Assembly (NCBI RefSeq): GCF_000429185.2
Contig: NZ_AUBJ02000001.1
Span: 2,604,001 to 2,668,000 of the forward strand
Origin: Actinoalloteichus caeruleus DSM 43889
GTDB lineage: Bacteria; Actinomycetota; Actinomycetes; Mycobacteriales; Pseudonocardiaceae
Reading direction: 5' to 3'
DNA length: 64,000 bases
Positions 38,032 through 46,753 of this stretch are shown here, in pieces (position 1 is the first letter of the stretch; every line of letters starts with the position of its first letter). A model generated the notes under the pieces. It saw nothing but the letters and a program-made list of their open reading frames with translations. It was not told where the DNA came from and did no database searches. A program made the position numbers and the translations under genes.

Positions 38032-38502
38032 ATGAGCGACAGGCTGCGGATCGTCGTCGGTTCCGACGACGCCGGCTACGAGTACAAGGAAGCGCTGCGG
38101 AAGGACCTGGAGGCCAACGACCTCGTCGCCTCCGTGCGGGACGTCGGCGTGGACGCCGACAGCCACACCCCCTACCCGAGCGTGGCGATCGCCGCCGCCG
38201 AACTGGTGGCCGCCGGGGAGGCCGACCGGGCCCTGCTGGTCTGCGGCACCGGGCTGGGCGTCGCGATCGCCGCGAACAAGGTGAAGGGCGTGCGGGCCGT
38301 GACCGCGCACGACAGCTTCTCCGTGGAACGGTCCGTGCTCAGCAACGACGCGCAGATCCTCACCTTCGGCCAACGGGTCGTCGGCCTGGAACTGGCGCGG
38401 CGACTGGCCAGGGAGTGGCTGACCTACCGCTTCGACCAGTCGTCCGCCTCGGCGGCGAAGGTCGCGGTGATCGGCGACTACGAGAACACCGGGACGGCCT
38501 GA
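38032..38502 (+). CDS. RpiB/LacAB-family sugar-phosphate isomerase
   Basis: 156 residues. The RpiB core motif is [20 protein letters not shown], with the active-site Cys, then [20 protein letters not shown] and LTFGQRVVG. The start ATG 38032 follows AAGGAG. In threitol/erythritol and apionate routes an RpiB paralogue (DerI/EryI) turns D-erythrulose 4-phosphate into D-erythrose 4-phosphate. Its place between the kinase and the TIM-like isomerase supports this role over plain ribose 5-phosphate isomerisation. Confidence 0.88.
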   Translation: MSDRLRIVVGSDDAGYEYKEALRKDLEANDLVASVRDVGVDADSHTPYPSVAIAAAELVAAGEADRALLVCGTGLGVAIAANKVKGVRAVTAHDSFSVERSVLSNDAQILTFGQRVVGLELARRLAREWLTYRFDQSSASAAKVAVIGDYENTGTA

Positions 38503-39294
38503 GTGGACGCCAGCGCGGTCACGGTCGGGGTGAGCCTGAAGATGTACTTCGGGCAGGCCAGGACCCTGGACTGGAGCCGTCGGGTCGCCGACCTCGCCCG
38601 CACCCACCAGGCCGTGACCAGCGGCCTCGTCGAGATGTTCGCGCTGCCCGCCACCCCGCTGATCCCGCCCGTGCTGGCGGCCTTCGCCGGCACCGGGGTC
38701 GGCGTGGGCGCGCAGGACCTGTCCTGGGCCGACTCCGGCGCCTACACCGGCGAGACCAGCGGGACCTTGTTGCGGGAACTGGGCTGCCGCTACGCCGAGG
38801 TCGGACACGCCGAACGGCGGCGCCTGTTCGGCGAGGACGACCAGGTCGTCGCCGCCAAGACCGCCGCCGCCCTGCGCAACGGCCTGACCCCCGTGCTGTG
38901 CGTCGGGGAACCCGACCGGGTCTCCCCCGCCGAGGCCGCCCGCCGCTGCGTCACCGAACTGGGCGGGCTGCTCGCCGCCGCCGACCAGGACGGCGCACCG
39001 GGCCGGGTGGTGGTGGCCTACGAACCGCACTGGGCGATCGGAGCCCCCGAACCCGCCTCCACCGACCACATCGCGACGGTGTGCGCCGCCCTGCGCGAAC
39101 GGCTCGCCGAGGACGCCTGCCGGGCCGGCAGCCGGGTGATCTACGGCGGCAGCGCCGGCCCCGGTCTGCTCACCGACCTCGGCACCGAGGTCGGCGGGCT
39201 GTTCCTCGGTCGCTTCGCCCACGACCCCGACGCCGTCGCCGCGATCCTCGACGAGGCCCTGGCCCTGCACGGCGCGGGGGCACGGGCCCGATGA
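38503..39294 (+). CDS. Triose-phosphate-isomerase-like, probable L-erythrulose-1-P isomerase
   Basis: 263 residues; the GTG start directly abuts the RpiB stop (TGAGTG). TIM features: catalytic Lys in VGVSLKMYFG, His in EVGHAERRRLFGE, Glu in VAYEPHWAIGA, and phosphate loop YGGSAGPGLL. The usual NWKM and GHSERR are replaced by SLKM and GHAERR, as expected for a paralogue with a different substrate. In the C4 sugar pathway LerI/EryH turns L-erythrulose 1-phosphate into D-erythrulose 4-phosphate. Glycolytic TIM is normally encoded with gapA/pgk, so this is not the housekeeping copy. Confidence 0.85.
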   Translation: MDASAVTVGVSLKMYFGQARTLDWSRRVADLARTHQAVTSGLVEMFALPATPLIPPVLAAFAGTGVGVGAQDLSWADSGAYTGETSGTLLRELGCRYAEVGHAERRRLFGEDDQVVAAKTAAALRNGLTPVLCVGEPDRVSPAEAARRCVTELGGLLAAADQDGAPGRVVVAYEPHWAIGAPEPASTDHIATVCAALRERLAEDACRAGSRVIYGGSAGPGLLTDLGTEVGGLFLGRFAHDPDAVAAILDEALALHGAGARAR

Positions 39295-39331
39295 GCACCA
39301 GCACGGCCCCGCCCGTGGAAAGGAGCACGCG

Positions 39332-40126
39332 ATGGCGGTGGGACTGAGCACCTACGCCTACTTCTGGCGGCTGTCCGAGGCCGCGCCCACGCCGGTCACC
39401 CTCGCCGAGGCGGTGGCGGAGACCAGGGAACTGGGCGGCGACGTCTTCCAGATCTGCGACCACCCCCCGGTCGAGGGGCTGTCCCCCGGGCAGCTCACCG
39501 AGCTCCGCCGGGTCGCCGACGACCTCGGCGTCCGACTCGAACTGGGCACCCGGGGAGTGCGGCCGGAACACCTGCTGCGGTACCTGGACATCGCCGAGGC
39601 CCTCGGAGCGACCTTCGTGCGGTCCATGCTGAACACCGCCGACCACCGGCCGACCGTCGAGGAGGCGGTGGCCGCGCTGGGCTCCGCGCTCCCGGCCTTC
39701 GAGGAACGCGGCGTCACCCTCGGCCTGGAGACCTACGAACAGGTCTCGACAACCGACCTGCTGCGGGTGGTGAACGCGGTGAACAACCCCCGGCTGGGGG
39801 TGTGCCTGGACCCGGCCAACAGCGTCGCCCGCCTCGAACAGCCCACCGACGTCGTCGACCGCACCGCCGACCGGGTGGTGAACATCCACGTCAAGGACTT
39901 CACCTTCACCCGGTCACCGGGCTGGGTCGGTTTCTCCCTCACCGGCTGCCCGCTCGGCACCGGTCTCCTCGACTACCACCACATGATCGGCCGGGTCCGA
40001 CCCGCCGAGAAGAACATCAACCAGATCGTCGAGCACTGGCTGCCGTGGCAGGGCACCTTCGAGGAGACGGCCCGGCTGGAGGACCAGTGGACGCGGCACA
40101 ACATCGAATTCCTGAGGAGCGAGTGA
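39332..40126 (+). CDS. TIM-barrel sugar isomerase/decarboxylase, OiaC-like
   Basis: 264 residues, ATG 39332 with AAAGGAG upstream. It belongs to the xylose-isomerase-like TIM barrels (AP endonuclease 2 family): GGDVFQICDHPPVEGLSPGQ, LGLETYEQVSTTDLLRVVNA with a metal-binding Glu, LGVCLDPANSVA with Asp, and VNIHVKDFTF with His. Because the ApnO-like gene overlaps its stop (TGATG) and C4 kinase/isomerases precede it, 3-oxo-isoapionate decarboxylase (OiaC), which yields L-erythrulose, is the most fitting role. Plain epimerase activity is the alternative. Confidence 0.8.
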   Translation: MAVGLSTYAYFWRLSEAAPTPVTLAEAVAETRELGGDVFQICDHPPVEGLSPGQLTELRRVADDLGVRLELGTRGVRPEHLLRYLDIAEALGATFVRSMLNTADHRPTVEEAVAALGSALPAFEERGVTLGLETYEQVSTTDLLRVVNAVNNPRLGVCLDPANSVARLEQPTDVVDRTADRVVNIHVKDFTFTRSPGWVGFSLTGCPLGTGLLDYHHMIGRVRPAEKNINQIVEHWLPWQGTFEETARLEDQWTRHNIEFLRSE

Positions 40127-40983
40127 TGGCTACCGAGCAGCTGACCGTCGCGGTCATCGGCGCCGCCGGCAAGATGGGCCTGCGGGTCTCGGCGAACCTG
40201 GAGCGGAGCGACTTCCGCGTCCTCTACAGCGAGAACTCCCCGGCCGGGCGGGAACTGCTGGCCGGCAAGGGCCGCGAGGTCATCGACGGCGTCGACGCCG
40301 CGAAGGAGAGCGACGTCGTCATCCTGGCCGTGCCCGACATCGTCCTGGGCACGGTGTCCGAAGCGCTGGTGCCGGTGATGCGCCCTGGCGCGATCCTGCT
40401 GACCCTCGACCCGGCCGCCGCCTACGCCAAACTGCTGGCCCAGCGGGACGACCTGCACTACGCCGTGGCCCACCCCTGCCACCCCTCGGTGTTCCTGGAG
40501 CGCACCACCAAGGAGGAGTGGGCGGACACCTTCGGCGGCATCGCCGCCCCGCAGGAGGTCGTCGCGGCCATCGAGTCCGACGACACCGAACGTCGGGACG
40601 TCGCCGAGACGGTCATCCGCACCATGTACGCCCCGGTCGTGGACGTGCACTGGGTGACGGTGAAGCAGCTGGCCGTCCTCGAACCCACCCTGGTCGAGAC
40701 CATCGCCTGCATGATCGGCTCCCTGCTCAAGGAGGCGTTGGAGGAGACGGTCACCACCGTCGGCGTCCCGGAGCCCGCCGCCAAGGCGATGCTCTACGGC
40801 CACACCCAGGTGGCGTTGGCGAACACCCTCAAGGGATCGAACCCGTTCTCCGAGGCCTGCCTGATCGCGATGGACTACGGCCGGGAGACCATCATCAAGG
40901 ACGACTGGAAGAAGGTCTTCCAGGACGACGAGCTGGACAAGGTCATCGCCAGGATGCTGCGGATCAAGCAGATCAACCGCTGA
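40126..40983 (+). CDS. NAD-dependent oxidoisomerase, ApnO-like
   Basis: 285 residues. The N-terminal Rossmann domain starts TVAVIGAAGKMGLRVSANLE; the C-terminal helical domain resembles the phosphogluconate-dehydrogenase-like group (TVKQLAVLEPTLVETIACMI, AAKAMLYGHTQVALANTLKG, SEACLIAMDYGRETIIKDDW). This combination is that of D-apionate oxidoisomerase (ApnO), which makes 3-oxo-isoapionate. It overlaps the OiaC-like gene by one base and ends the operon; a strong hairpin follows. A general hydroxyacid dehydrogenase is less likely given the neighbours. Confidence 0.82.
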   Translation: MATEQLTVAVIGAAGKMGLRVSANLERSDFRVLYSENSPAGRELLAGKGREVIDGVDAAKESDVVILAVPDIVLGTVSEALVPVMRPGAILLTLDPAAAYAKLLAQRDDLHYAVAHPCHPSVFLERTTKEEWADTFGGIAAPQEVVAAIESDDTERRDVAETVIRTMYAPVVDVHWVTVKQLAVLEPTLVETIACMIGSLLKEALEETVTTVGVPEPAAKAMLYGHTQVALANTLKGSNPFSEACLIAMDYGRETIIKDDWKKVFQDDELDKVIARMLRIKQINR

Positions 40984-41059
40984 GCCAGGCCCCCGCGCTC
41001 ACCACGGGTCGACCGCTGCCCCCGGGTAGTCGATCGACGCGGCCAGCCGCCGTCCTCGG

Positions 41060-41087
41060 GGAGCCCCCGCGTCACCGCGGGGGCTCC
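41060..41087. terminator. Strong hairpin ending the sugar-acid operon
   Basis: A perfect 12-bp stem (GGAGCCCCCGCG / CGCGGGGGCTCC) with a TCAC loop lies 77 bases after the ApnO-like stop and 15 bases before the end of the convergent SnoaL-like gene. It should work in both directions. Confidence 0.75.
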
Positions 41088-41101
41088 ACCGCGTCGTCAG
41101 G

Positions 41102-41464
41102 TCACCCGTTGTCCGGCAGGAGCACCGGCTGGTCCACCACCCACAGCCACGTCCCGTCCTCCTGGCGACGCGCGACCTCCACCGCCATCTCACCGGTGGT
41201 CAGCGTCGAGACCGTGAGCGCCAGATCCCCGCTCACCAGCGCGGGGTGTTGCCGGCCCGGCTCGAGCTCCGGGGCGGCCGCGACGAACCGCTCGTACACC
41301 TCGCGGATCTCCGCGTGCCCCTTCGAGACGGTGCCCGGCGGGAACGCCAGCACGGCATCCGGCTCGTACAACGCCACCAACCCGTCGACGTCCCCCACGT
41401 TGCCGCGCTCGATGAAGTACCTGCCCAGGTCGTTCGGTTCGGTGGCCACTGCCCTGCTTGTCAT
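41102..41464 (-). CDS. SnoaL/NTF2-like protein
   Basis: 120 residues of the cone-shaped NTF2 fold: NVGDVDGLVALYEPDAVLAF, TVSKGHAEIREVYERFVAAA, ALTVSTLTTGEMAVEVARRQ, and WVVDQPVLLPDN. The usual role is a ketosteroid-isomerase-like hydratase or isomerase, or a binding protein; no specific acid/base pair stands out. The ATG 41464 was chosen. It is divergent from the WYL regulator, with a 19-base palindrome between, so it is probably that regulator's target. Confidence 0.85.
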   Translation of the reverse strand: MTSRAVATEPNDLGRYFIERGNVGDVDGLVALYEPDAVLAFPPGTVSKGHAEIREVYERFVAAAPELEPGRQHPALVSGDLALTVSTLTTGEMAVEVARRQEDGTWLWVVDQPVLLPDNG

Positions 41465-41485
41465 GGGAACAGCCTCGCAGCGAAA

Positions 41486-41504
41486 CACGACACCTCCTGT
41501 CGTG
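41486..41504. promoter_or_regulatory. Palindrome between SnoaL-like and WYL genes
   Basis: CACGACA-CCTCC-TGTCGTG is a perfect 7-bp inverted repeat with a 5-base spacer. It lies 22 bases from one start and 20 bases from the other, a natural operator position for the WYL/HTH_11 regulator. Confidence 0.75.
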
Positions 41505-41524
41505 CTTTCCAGTAGGTTTCCCGG

Positions 41525-42502
41525 GTGCGCGCCGACCGGTTGGTATCGCTGGTGCTGTTGCTGCGGCAACACGGCCGGCTGTCCGCGTCCGCGCTGGCCC
41601 GGGAACTCGAGGTGTCCACCCGCACCGTGCTGCGCGACGTCGAGGCGCTGTCCACCGCCGGGGTCCCGATCTACGCCGAACGCGGCCGGCACGGCGGTTT
41701 CGCCCTGCTGCCCGGTTTCCGGACCGAACTCACCGGGCTGAACCACGACGAGGCGCTCGCCCTGCTGGTCGTCGGATCGCGGCGCGGCGCGCAGGCCTTC
41801 GGCCTCGGGCCGGCGCTCGCCTCGGCGATGCGCAAGGTGGTCGACGCGCTCCCCGAGGGTTCCCGGGCCAGCGCGGCCGGCGCGGTCCAACGGCTGCTCG
41901 TCGACCCGGAGACCGATCTCCTCGAACGCCGGCTCGTCGCCGAGGAGGTGGTGCCCACCCCGGTGGTGGCCGAGGTCCGGCGGGCGGTGTTCGCCGGGAG
42001 CAGGCTGCGCATCCACTACGCGGCGGCGGAGCAGCCCCCGGCGTGGCGCACGGTGGACCCGATCGGCCTGGTCACCGCCCGGGACCAGGTGTACCTGCTG
42101 GCCACCAGGTCCGGCGCGGACCGCACCTACCGGCTGTCCCGGGTCCTGGCCGCCGAGGCGCTCCCCGAACCGGCGCGGCGACCGGACCGGGTCGACCTGG
42201 CCGGGGTCTGGCGGGAACGCGGCAGGCGGTTCCGCGCCGGCGGGCAGCAGATCACCGTGCTGGTACGGGTGAACCCGGCGCGGCGCGCCGAGTTGGTGGG
42301 CACCGCGGTGGCCGTCCACTCCGAGGACACCGGCCCGGACGGCTGGCCTCGACTGGAGGTGTCCTTCCAGGACGCCAGGCACGCCGAGTGGGCCTTGTGG
42401 CGGCTCGCCGCCGACGCGGAAGCCCTGGAGCCCCAGTGGTTGCGGACCTCCCTGCGAGACCGGGCCGCCACCCTCGCCGCCCGCTACGCCACGCCGTCCT
42501 GA
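41525..42502 (+). CDS. HTH_11/WYL-domain transcriptional regulator
   Basis: 325 residues. The N-terminal HTH (RLVSLVLLLRQHGRLSASAL, ARELEVSTRTVLRDVEALST, with the wing GVPIYAERGRHGGFAL) is that of the DeoR-like YafY group. The WYL region shows RLRIHYAAAEQPPAWRTVDP, GLVTARDQVYLLA and TYRLSRV. Such proteins sense nucleic acid fragments or small ligands. Start GTG 41525. It is divergent from the SnoaL-like gene and the nearest regulator to the molybdenum enzyme operon downstream. Confidence 0.9.
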   Translation: MRADRLVSLVLLLRQHGRLSASALARELEVSTRTVLRDVEALSTAGVPIYAERGRHGGFALLPGFRTELTGLNHDEALALLVVGSRRGAQAFGLGPALASAMRKVVDALPEGSRASAAGAVQRLLVDPETDLLERRLVAEEVVPTPVVAEVRRAVFAGSRLRIHYAAAEQPPAWRTVDPIGLVTARDQVYLLATRSGADRTYRLSRVLAAEALPEPARRPDRVDLAGVWRERGRRFRAGGQQITVLVRVNPARRAELVGTAVAVHSEDTGPDGWPRLEVSFQDARHAEWALWRLAADAEALEPQWLRTSLRDRAATLAARYATPS

Positions 42503-42902
42503 GCACCGCCGGCCTCGCCGCCCGAACGTGCGCAACCCCCGCCGGTCAGCTCGAACGCCCCCACGGCACCCTCCCGGCCTGGAACGGACGTCGCCCGCGT
42601 CCCGGCCGAACGCGGCGCGCACTCACCCGGTGGTGGAGGGTCTCGACGCGCGATCGAGCAGCGCTGGGCATCGACGACCTCCACCGAGGCCACCTAGGAG
42701 TCCAGGCCGTCCACGGGCACCACCCCCGAGCACCACGGCGCCGTGGCGGCACCCCGTCCCGGTCCGAGCGGGTAATCGTCCACCCGCCCGACCACGACCC
42801 GGCGCCAGCGCATGGAGGAGCGCGGCCCTTCCACCGGGCGACGCCGGCCCACCCGCCCTACCGTGGGCTCGGCGGCGCACAGCGGCGGAGGTGGGGTGGC
42901 GG
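42503..42902. other. Intergenic region before the molybdenum enzyme operon
   Basis: About 400 bases without a supported gene. Small open frames have no ribosome site. CGGAGG at 42888-42893 serves the 2Fe-2S subunit. The promoter of the operon must lie here, but I could not single it out. Confidence 0.4.
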
Positions 42903-43418
42903 ATGGAAGCCGAGATCAGGCTGCGAGTCGACGGCACCACGCACACGCTGCGGGTGGACACCCGCACGTCCCTGCTGGACGCGCTCCGCGACCGGCTCGG
43001 AAACACCTCCCCCAAGAAGGGCTGCGACCACGGGCAGTGCGGTTCGTGCACCGTCCTGCTGGACGGCCGGCGGATCACCAGCTGTCTCGCCCTGGCCGTC
43101 TCGCACGACGGCGCCGAGGTCACCACCGCCGACGGCCTCGCCCCCGGCGACACGCTCCACCCCGTGCAGCGGGCCTTCCTCGACCAGGACGCCTTCCAGT
43201 GCGGCTACTGCACCCCCGGCCAGGTCTGCTCCGTCGTCGGCATGCTCGCCGAGGCCACGGACGGCCGTCCCAGCCACGTCACCGGCGAACTCACCGGCCC
43301 CGTCCAACTGACCGACGAGGAGATCCGGGAACGGCTCAGCGGGAACCTCTGCCGCTGCGGCGCCTACGTCAACATCGTCGCCGCCGTGCGCCAGACCCTG
43401 GCGGAGGAGGCGCCGTGA
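42903..43418 (+). CDS. Aldehyde oxidoreductase, 2Fe-2S subunit (PaoA/CoxS-like)
   Basis: 171 residues. First [2Fe-2S] site: GCDHGQCGSCTVLLDGRRITSC. Second: FQCGYCTPGQVC and NLCRCGAYVNI. This is the electron-transfer subunit of the xanthine-oxidase family. The ATG 42903 was picked where homology starts (MEAEIRLRVDG). It lacks the Tat signal found in E. coli PaoA, so the enzyme is likely cytoplasmic. The GTG start of the FAD subunit overlaps its stop by 4 bases. Confidence 0.92.
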   Translation: MEAEIRLRVDGTTHTLRVDTRTSLLDALRDRLGNTSPKKGCDHGQCGSCTVLLDGRRITSCLALAVSHDGAEVTTADGLAPGDTLHPVQRAFLDQDAFQCGYCTPGQVCSVVGMLAEATDGRPSHVTGELTGPVQLTDEEIRERLSGNLCRCGAYVNIVAAVRQTLAEEAP

Positions 43419-44407
43419 TCCCCTTCGACTACCACCGGGCCACCGACGTCGAGGACGCCGTGCGCACCGCCACGTCCCGACCGGACGCCACCTACCTGGC
43501 CGGCGGCACCAACCTCGTCGACCACCTCCGGCTGGGCATCACCTCCCCCAGCCTGCTCGTCGACGTGTCCCGGCTCCCGTTCGACGACATCGACCCGCTG
43601 CCCGACGGCGGCGTCCGGGTGGGAGCCGGGGTCCGCAACAGCGACCTCGCCGCGCACCCCACCATCCGCCGCGACTACCCGATGCTGGCCGCCGCCCTCC
43701 TCGCCGGCGCGTCCTGGCAGCTGCGCAACCTCGCCACCACCGGAGGCAACCTGCTCCAGCGCACCCGCTGCGCCTACTTCCAGAACCCGGCGACCCCGTG
43801 CAACAAACGGGAACCGGGCTCCGGCTGTTCGGCGCTGGCCGGCTGGCAACGCCACCACGCCATCCTCGGCGCCTCCGAACACTGCGTCGCCGTCCACCCC
43901 TCGGACATGGCGGTGCCACTGGCCGCGCTGGACGCCACCGTCCGGCTCACCGGTGCCCACGGGGATCGGGGAGTCCCCCTCACCGCCTTCCACCGGCTCC
44001 CCGGCGACGAACCGCGGCGGGACACCGTCCTCGAACACGGCGAACTCATCACCGCCGTCGACCTGCCCCGGTTGCCGCCCACCACCCGGTCGGCCTACCG
44101 CAAGGTCCGCGACCGGGCCTCCTACGCGTTCGCGCTGGTCTCCGTCGCCGCCGCGCTGACGGTCACCGACGGCGTCGTCCGGGACGTGCGCATCGCCCTC
44201 GGCGGCGTGGCCCACAAACCGTGGCGGGCCACCCGCGCCGAGGAAACCCTCCGGGGCGCCGACGCACGGCCGGCGTCGTTCCGGGCCGCCGCCGAGGCCG
44301 AACTCGCCGAGGCCGAACCACTCCCGGGATCCGCGTTCAAGACGACGATGGCCCGCGAGGCGCTGGTCTCCGTGCTGACCGGCCTCGCCGAGGAGGGAGC
44401 GCGATGA
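43415..44407 (+). CDS. Aldehyde oxidoreductase, FAD (and 4Fe-4S) subunit (PaoB-like)
   Basis: 330 residues. FAD-binding motif AGGTNLVDHLRLG and TTGGNLLQRTRC; the CO-dehydrogenase flavoprotein C-terminal domain follows. The insert RCAYFQNPATPCNKREPGSG-C carries the extra cysteines seen in PaoB/YagS, which bind an additional [4Fe-4S] cluster. This marks the enzyme as a PaoABC-type periplasmic-aldehyde-oxidoreductase relative rather than a CO dehydrogenase. GTG start 43415; ATGA-type overlaps join it to both partners. Confidence 0.9.
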   Translation: MIPFDYHRATDVEDAVRTATSRPDATYLAGGTNLVDHLRLGITSPSLLVDVSRLPFDDIDPLPDGGVRVGAGVRNSDLAAHPTIRRDYPMLAAALLAGASWQLRNLATTGGNLLQRTRCAYFQNPATPCNKREPGSGCSALAGWQRHHAILGASEHCVAVHPSDMAVPLAALDATVRLTGAHGDRGVPLTAFHRLPGDEPRRDTVLEHGELITAVDLPRLPPTTRSAYRKVRDRASYAFALVSVAAALTVTDGVVRDVRIALGGVAHKPWRATRAEETLRGADARPASFRAAAEAELAEAEPLPGSAFKTTMAREALVSVLTGLAEEGAR

Positions 44408-46515
44408 CCGGCACGCCCCCGCCGGCCCCCGCCGAGTCGGGGCGGCCCCGGGAACGGCTCGACGGCCCGGCGAAGGTGGCCGGCCGGGCCCCCTACGCCT
44501 ACGAACAGCCTGTCGAGGACCCGCTGTTCCTGTTCCCGGTGCGGTCGACGATCGCCCGGGGCCGGGTGCGGTGGGTCGACACCGAGGAGGCGGAGGCCGT
44601 GCCCGGGGTGGTGGCGGTCCTCACCCACCTCAACGCGCCCCGGTTGGCTTCCCGAGACGACCTGGAACTGTGGGTGTTGCAGGACGACGAGGTGCGCCAC
44701 CACGGCCAGTTCGTCGGGGCCGTCATCGCCGGGACGCCCGAGGTGGCCAGGCACGCGGCGAGCCTCGTGAAGGTCGAGTACCAGCGGGAATGGCACGACG
44801 TGGTGCTCCGCGCCGACCACCCGGAGCGCTACCGACCCGACCACGTCAACCCGAGCTTCGACACCGACACCTCGCACGGCGACGTCGACGGGGCGCTCGC
44901 CGACGCGGCCGCCACCGTCGACCAGACCTACCGGACACCCGTCCAGCACCACGTGCCGATGGAGCCGCACACCACCGTCGTCCGCTGGCCCGGCGCCGCG
45001 GACCTCGGCGCGGTCGCCATGTACGACTCCAACCAGGGGGTGTCCCCCATCCGGAAGGTCCTCGCCCCACTGCTCGACCTGGACCCCGAGCAGTTGTGGA
45101 TCCACTCGCCGCACGTGGGTGGCGCGTTCGGCTCCAAGGCCTCCCCGAAGGCCCACCACGTGCTCACCGCGCTCGCCGCCCGCCTCGTCCCCGGACGCCC
45201 GGTGAAGTGCGCGCTCACCCGGCAGCAGATGTTCGGCAACGCCGGGCACCGCACCCCCACCATCCAACGGGTGCGGTTGGGCGCCGACCGGCGGGGACGG
45301 CTGACGGCCATCGCCCACGACGTCGTCGAACACACCGCGCGGTTCAAGGAGTTCGCGGAGCAGACCGCCGTCGCCACCCGCACCATGTACGCCGCCGAGC
45401 ACCGCCGGACCACCCACCGCCTCGTCCCGCTCGACGTCCCGGCACCGGTGATCATGCGCGCACCCGGGGAGGCGCCGGGCATGTTCGCCCTGGAGTCCGC
45501 GATGGACGAACTGGCCGTCGCGTTGGGCATGGACCCCGTGGAACTGCGGATCCGCAACGAACCCGACGCCGACCCGGAGAGCGGACTGCCCTTCTCCACC
45601 CGGCACCTGGCGCGGTGCCTGCGGGAGGGCGCCACCCGGTTCGGCTGGGCCGACCGCCCGCCCGCCGGGCAGGGCCGCCGGGACGGCGACTGGCTGGTGG
45701 GTGTCGGGATGGCCGCCTCGACCTACCCGCTGTTCCCCCAGCAGGGGTCCAGGGCGCGGATCCGCGCCCTGCCCGACGGCCGCCGGCAGGTGGAGATCGC
45801 CGCCTCCGACCTGGGCACCGGAACCTGGACCGCGTTGACCCAGATCGCGGCCGACGCGCTCGCGGTGCCGGCGGAGGCCGTCGACCTGGTCATCGGGGAC
45901 AGCGCGCTGCCCGCGACCGTCGGCGCCGGCGGTTCCTCGGGGTTGAGCATCTGGGGCACCACCGTCGTCGCCGCCGCGCGGGCCTTCCGGGACCGGCACG
46001 GCGACGACCCGCCCGCCGGGGCGGAGGTGGTGGGGGAACTGCCGGAGAACACCGCCGTCGGCCGGTACGCGTTGCACGCCTTCGGCGCCCAGTTCGCGGA
46101 GGTGCGGGTCGACGCGGTCACCGGCGAGATCAGGGTTCCCCGGATGGTGGGGGTCTTCGACGTCGGACGGGTCATCAACCCGCGCACCGCCCGCTCCCAA
46201 CTCATGGGCGGCATGACCATGGGGCTGTCCATGGCCCTGCACGAGGAGAGCGTGGTGGACCCCCGGTTCGGGCACGTGGTGAACGGCGACTACGCCGGCT
46301 ACCACATCCCCACCAACGCCGACGTCGGCGACATCGACGTCAGCTGGCTGGACGAGCCCGACCCCCTGTACAACCCGATGGGCAGCAAGGGGATCGGCGA
46401 GATCGGCATCGTCGGCACCGCCGCCGCCGTCGCCAACGCCGTGTGGCACGCGACCGGGGTGCGGGTCCGGGACGTGCCCATCACCCCAGACCGCCTGCTC
46501 GGCCGCCACCGGTAG
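44404..46515 (+). CDS. Aldehyde oxidoreductase, molybdopterin subunit (PaoC-like)
   Basis: 703 residues. Molybdenum-cofactor motifs: HVGGAFGSKASPKAHHVLTA, the APGEAPGMFALESAMDELAV segment, GGSSGLSIWG, and at the C-terminus GSKGIGEIGIVGTAAAVANA with the catalytic Glu. It oxidises aldehydes to acids, often aromatic, as detoxification. The missing TAT signal and absence of a maturation gene (PaoD/XdhC) here mean insertion depends on proteins encoded elsewhere. The WYL gene upstream may regulate it. Confidence 0.92.
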   Translation: MTGTPPPAPAESGRPRERLDGPAKVAGRAPYAYEQPVEDPLFLFPVRSTIARGRVRWVDTEEAEAVPGVVAVLTHLNAPRLASRDDLELWVLQDDEVRHHGQFVGAVIAGTPEVARHAASLVKVEYQREWHDVVLRADHPERYRPDHVNPSFDTDTSHGDVDGALADAAATVDQTYRTPVQHHVPMEPHTTVVRWPGAADLGAVAMYDSNQGVSPIRKVLAPLLDLDPEQLWIHSPHVGGAFGSKASPKAHHVLTALAARLVPGRPVKCALTRQQMFGNAGHRTPTIQRVRLGADRRGRLTAIAHDVVEHTARFKEFAEQTAVATRTMYAAEHRRTTHRLVPLDVPAPVIMRAPGEAPGMFALESAMDELAVALGMDPVELRIRNEPDADPESGLPFSTRHLARCLREGATRFGWADRPPAGQGRRDGDWLVGVGMAASTYPLFPQQGSRARIRALPDGRRQVEIAASDLGTGTWTALTQIAADALAVPAEAVDLVIGDSALPATVGAGGSSGLSIWGTTVVAAARAFRDRHGDDPPAGAEVVGELPENTAVGRYALHAFGAQFAEVRVDAVTGEIRVPRMVGVFDVGRVINPRTARSQLMGGMTMGLSMALHEESVVDPRFGHVVNGDYAGYHIPTNADVGDIDVSWLDEPDPLYNPMGSKGIGEIGIVGTAAAVANAVWHATGVRVRDVPITPDRLLGRHR

Positions 46516-46552
46516 CCGCGCCGGGACCGAGCGCCCGCCCCCTGAGCGGGAC

Positions 46553-46574
46553 CCGGTGGTCGCGCGACCACCGG
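46553..46574. terminator. Hairpin after the molybdenum enzyme operon
   Basis: A perfect 22-base palindrome (CCGGTGGTCG-CG-CGACCACCGG) lies 38 bases past the stop, between two convergent transcripts. It is a likely terminator; the remaining 180 bases to the next gene hold nothing else I can name. Confidence 0.65.
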
Positions 46575-46753
46575 CCTACCCGTCGGACCGCCCCACGCCA
46601 CGCGGACGGATCGAGGACCTCATCCGGTCCCCTGGATCCCCGGCCGGACCACGCCAGGGCGCAGCCGCCGCCCACCAACGGCACCCCAGCTCGCCGGTTG
46701 ACGACGTCCTCGACACGTCCGGGCGACGCTGATCAGCGTCTCCCCGGAACCGC

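Noticed and set aside
36271-39294. Considered a glycerol/dihydroxyacetone operon with housekeeping TIM
   Set aside because: The altered TIM motifs, the RpiB paralogue and the OiaC/ApnO-like genes fit a C4/C5 sugar-acid path better.
44122-46509. 795-codon open frame antisense to the molybdopterin subunit
   Set aside because: It mirrors the real gene, has Gly/Val/His-rich low-complexity sequence and no family match; such shadows are expected at this GC.
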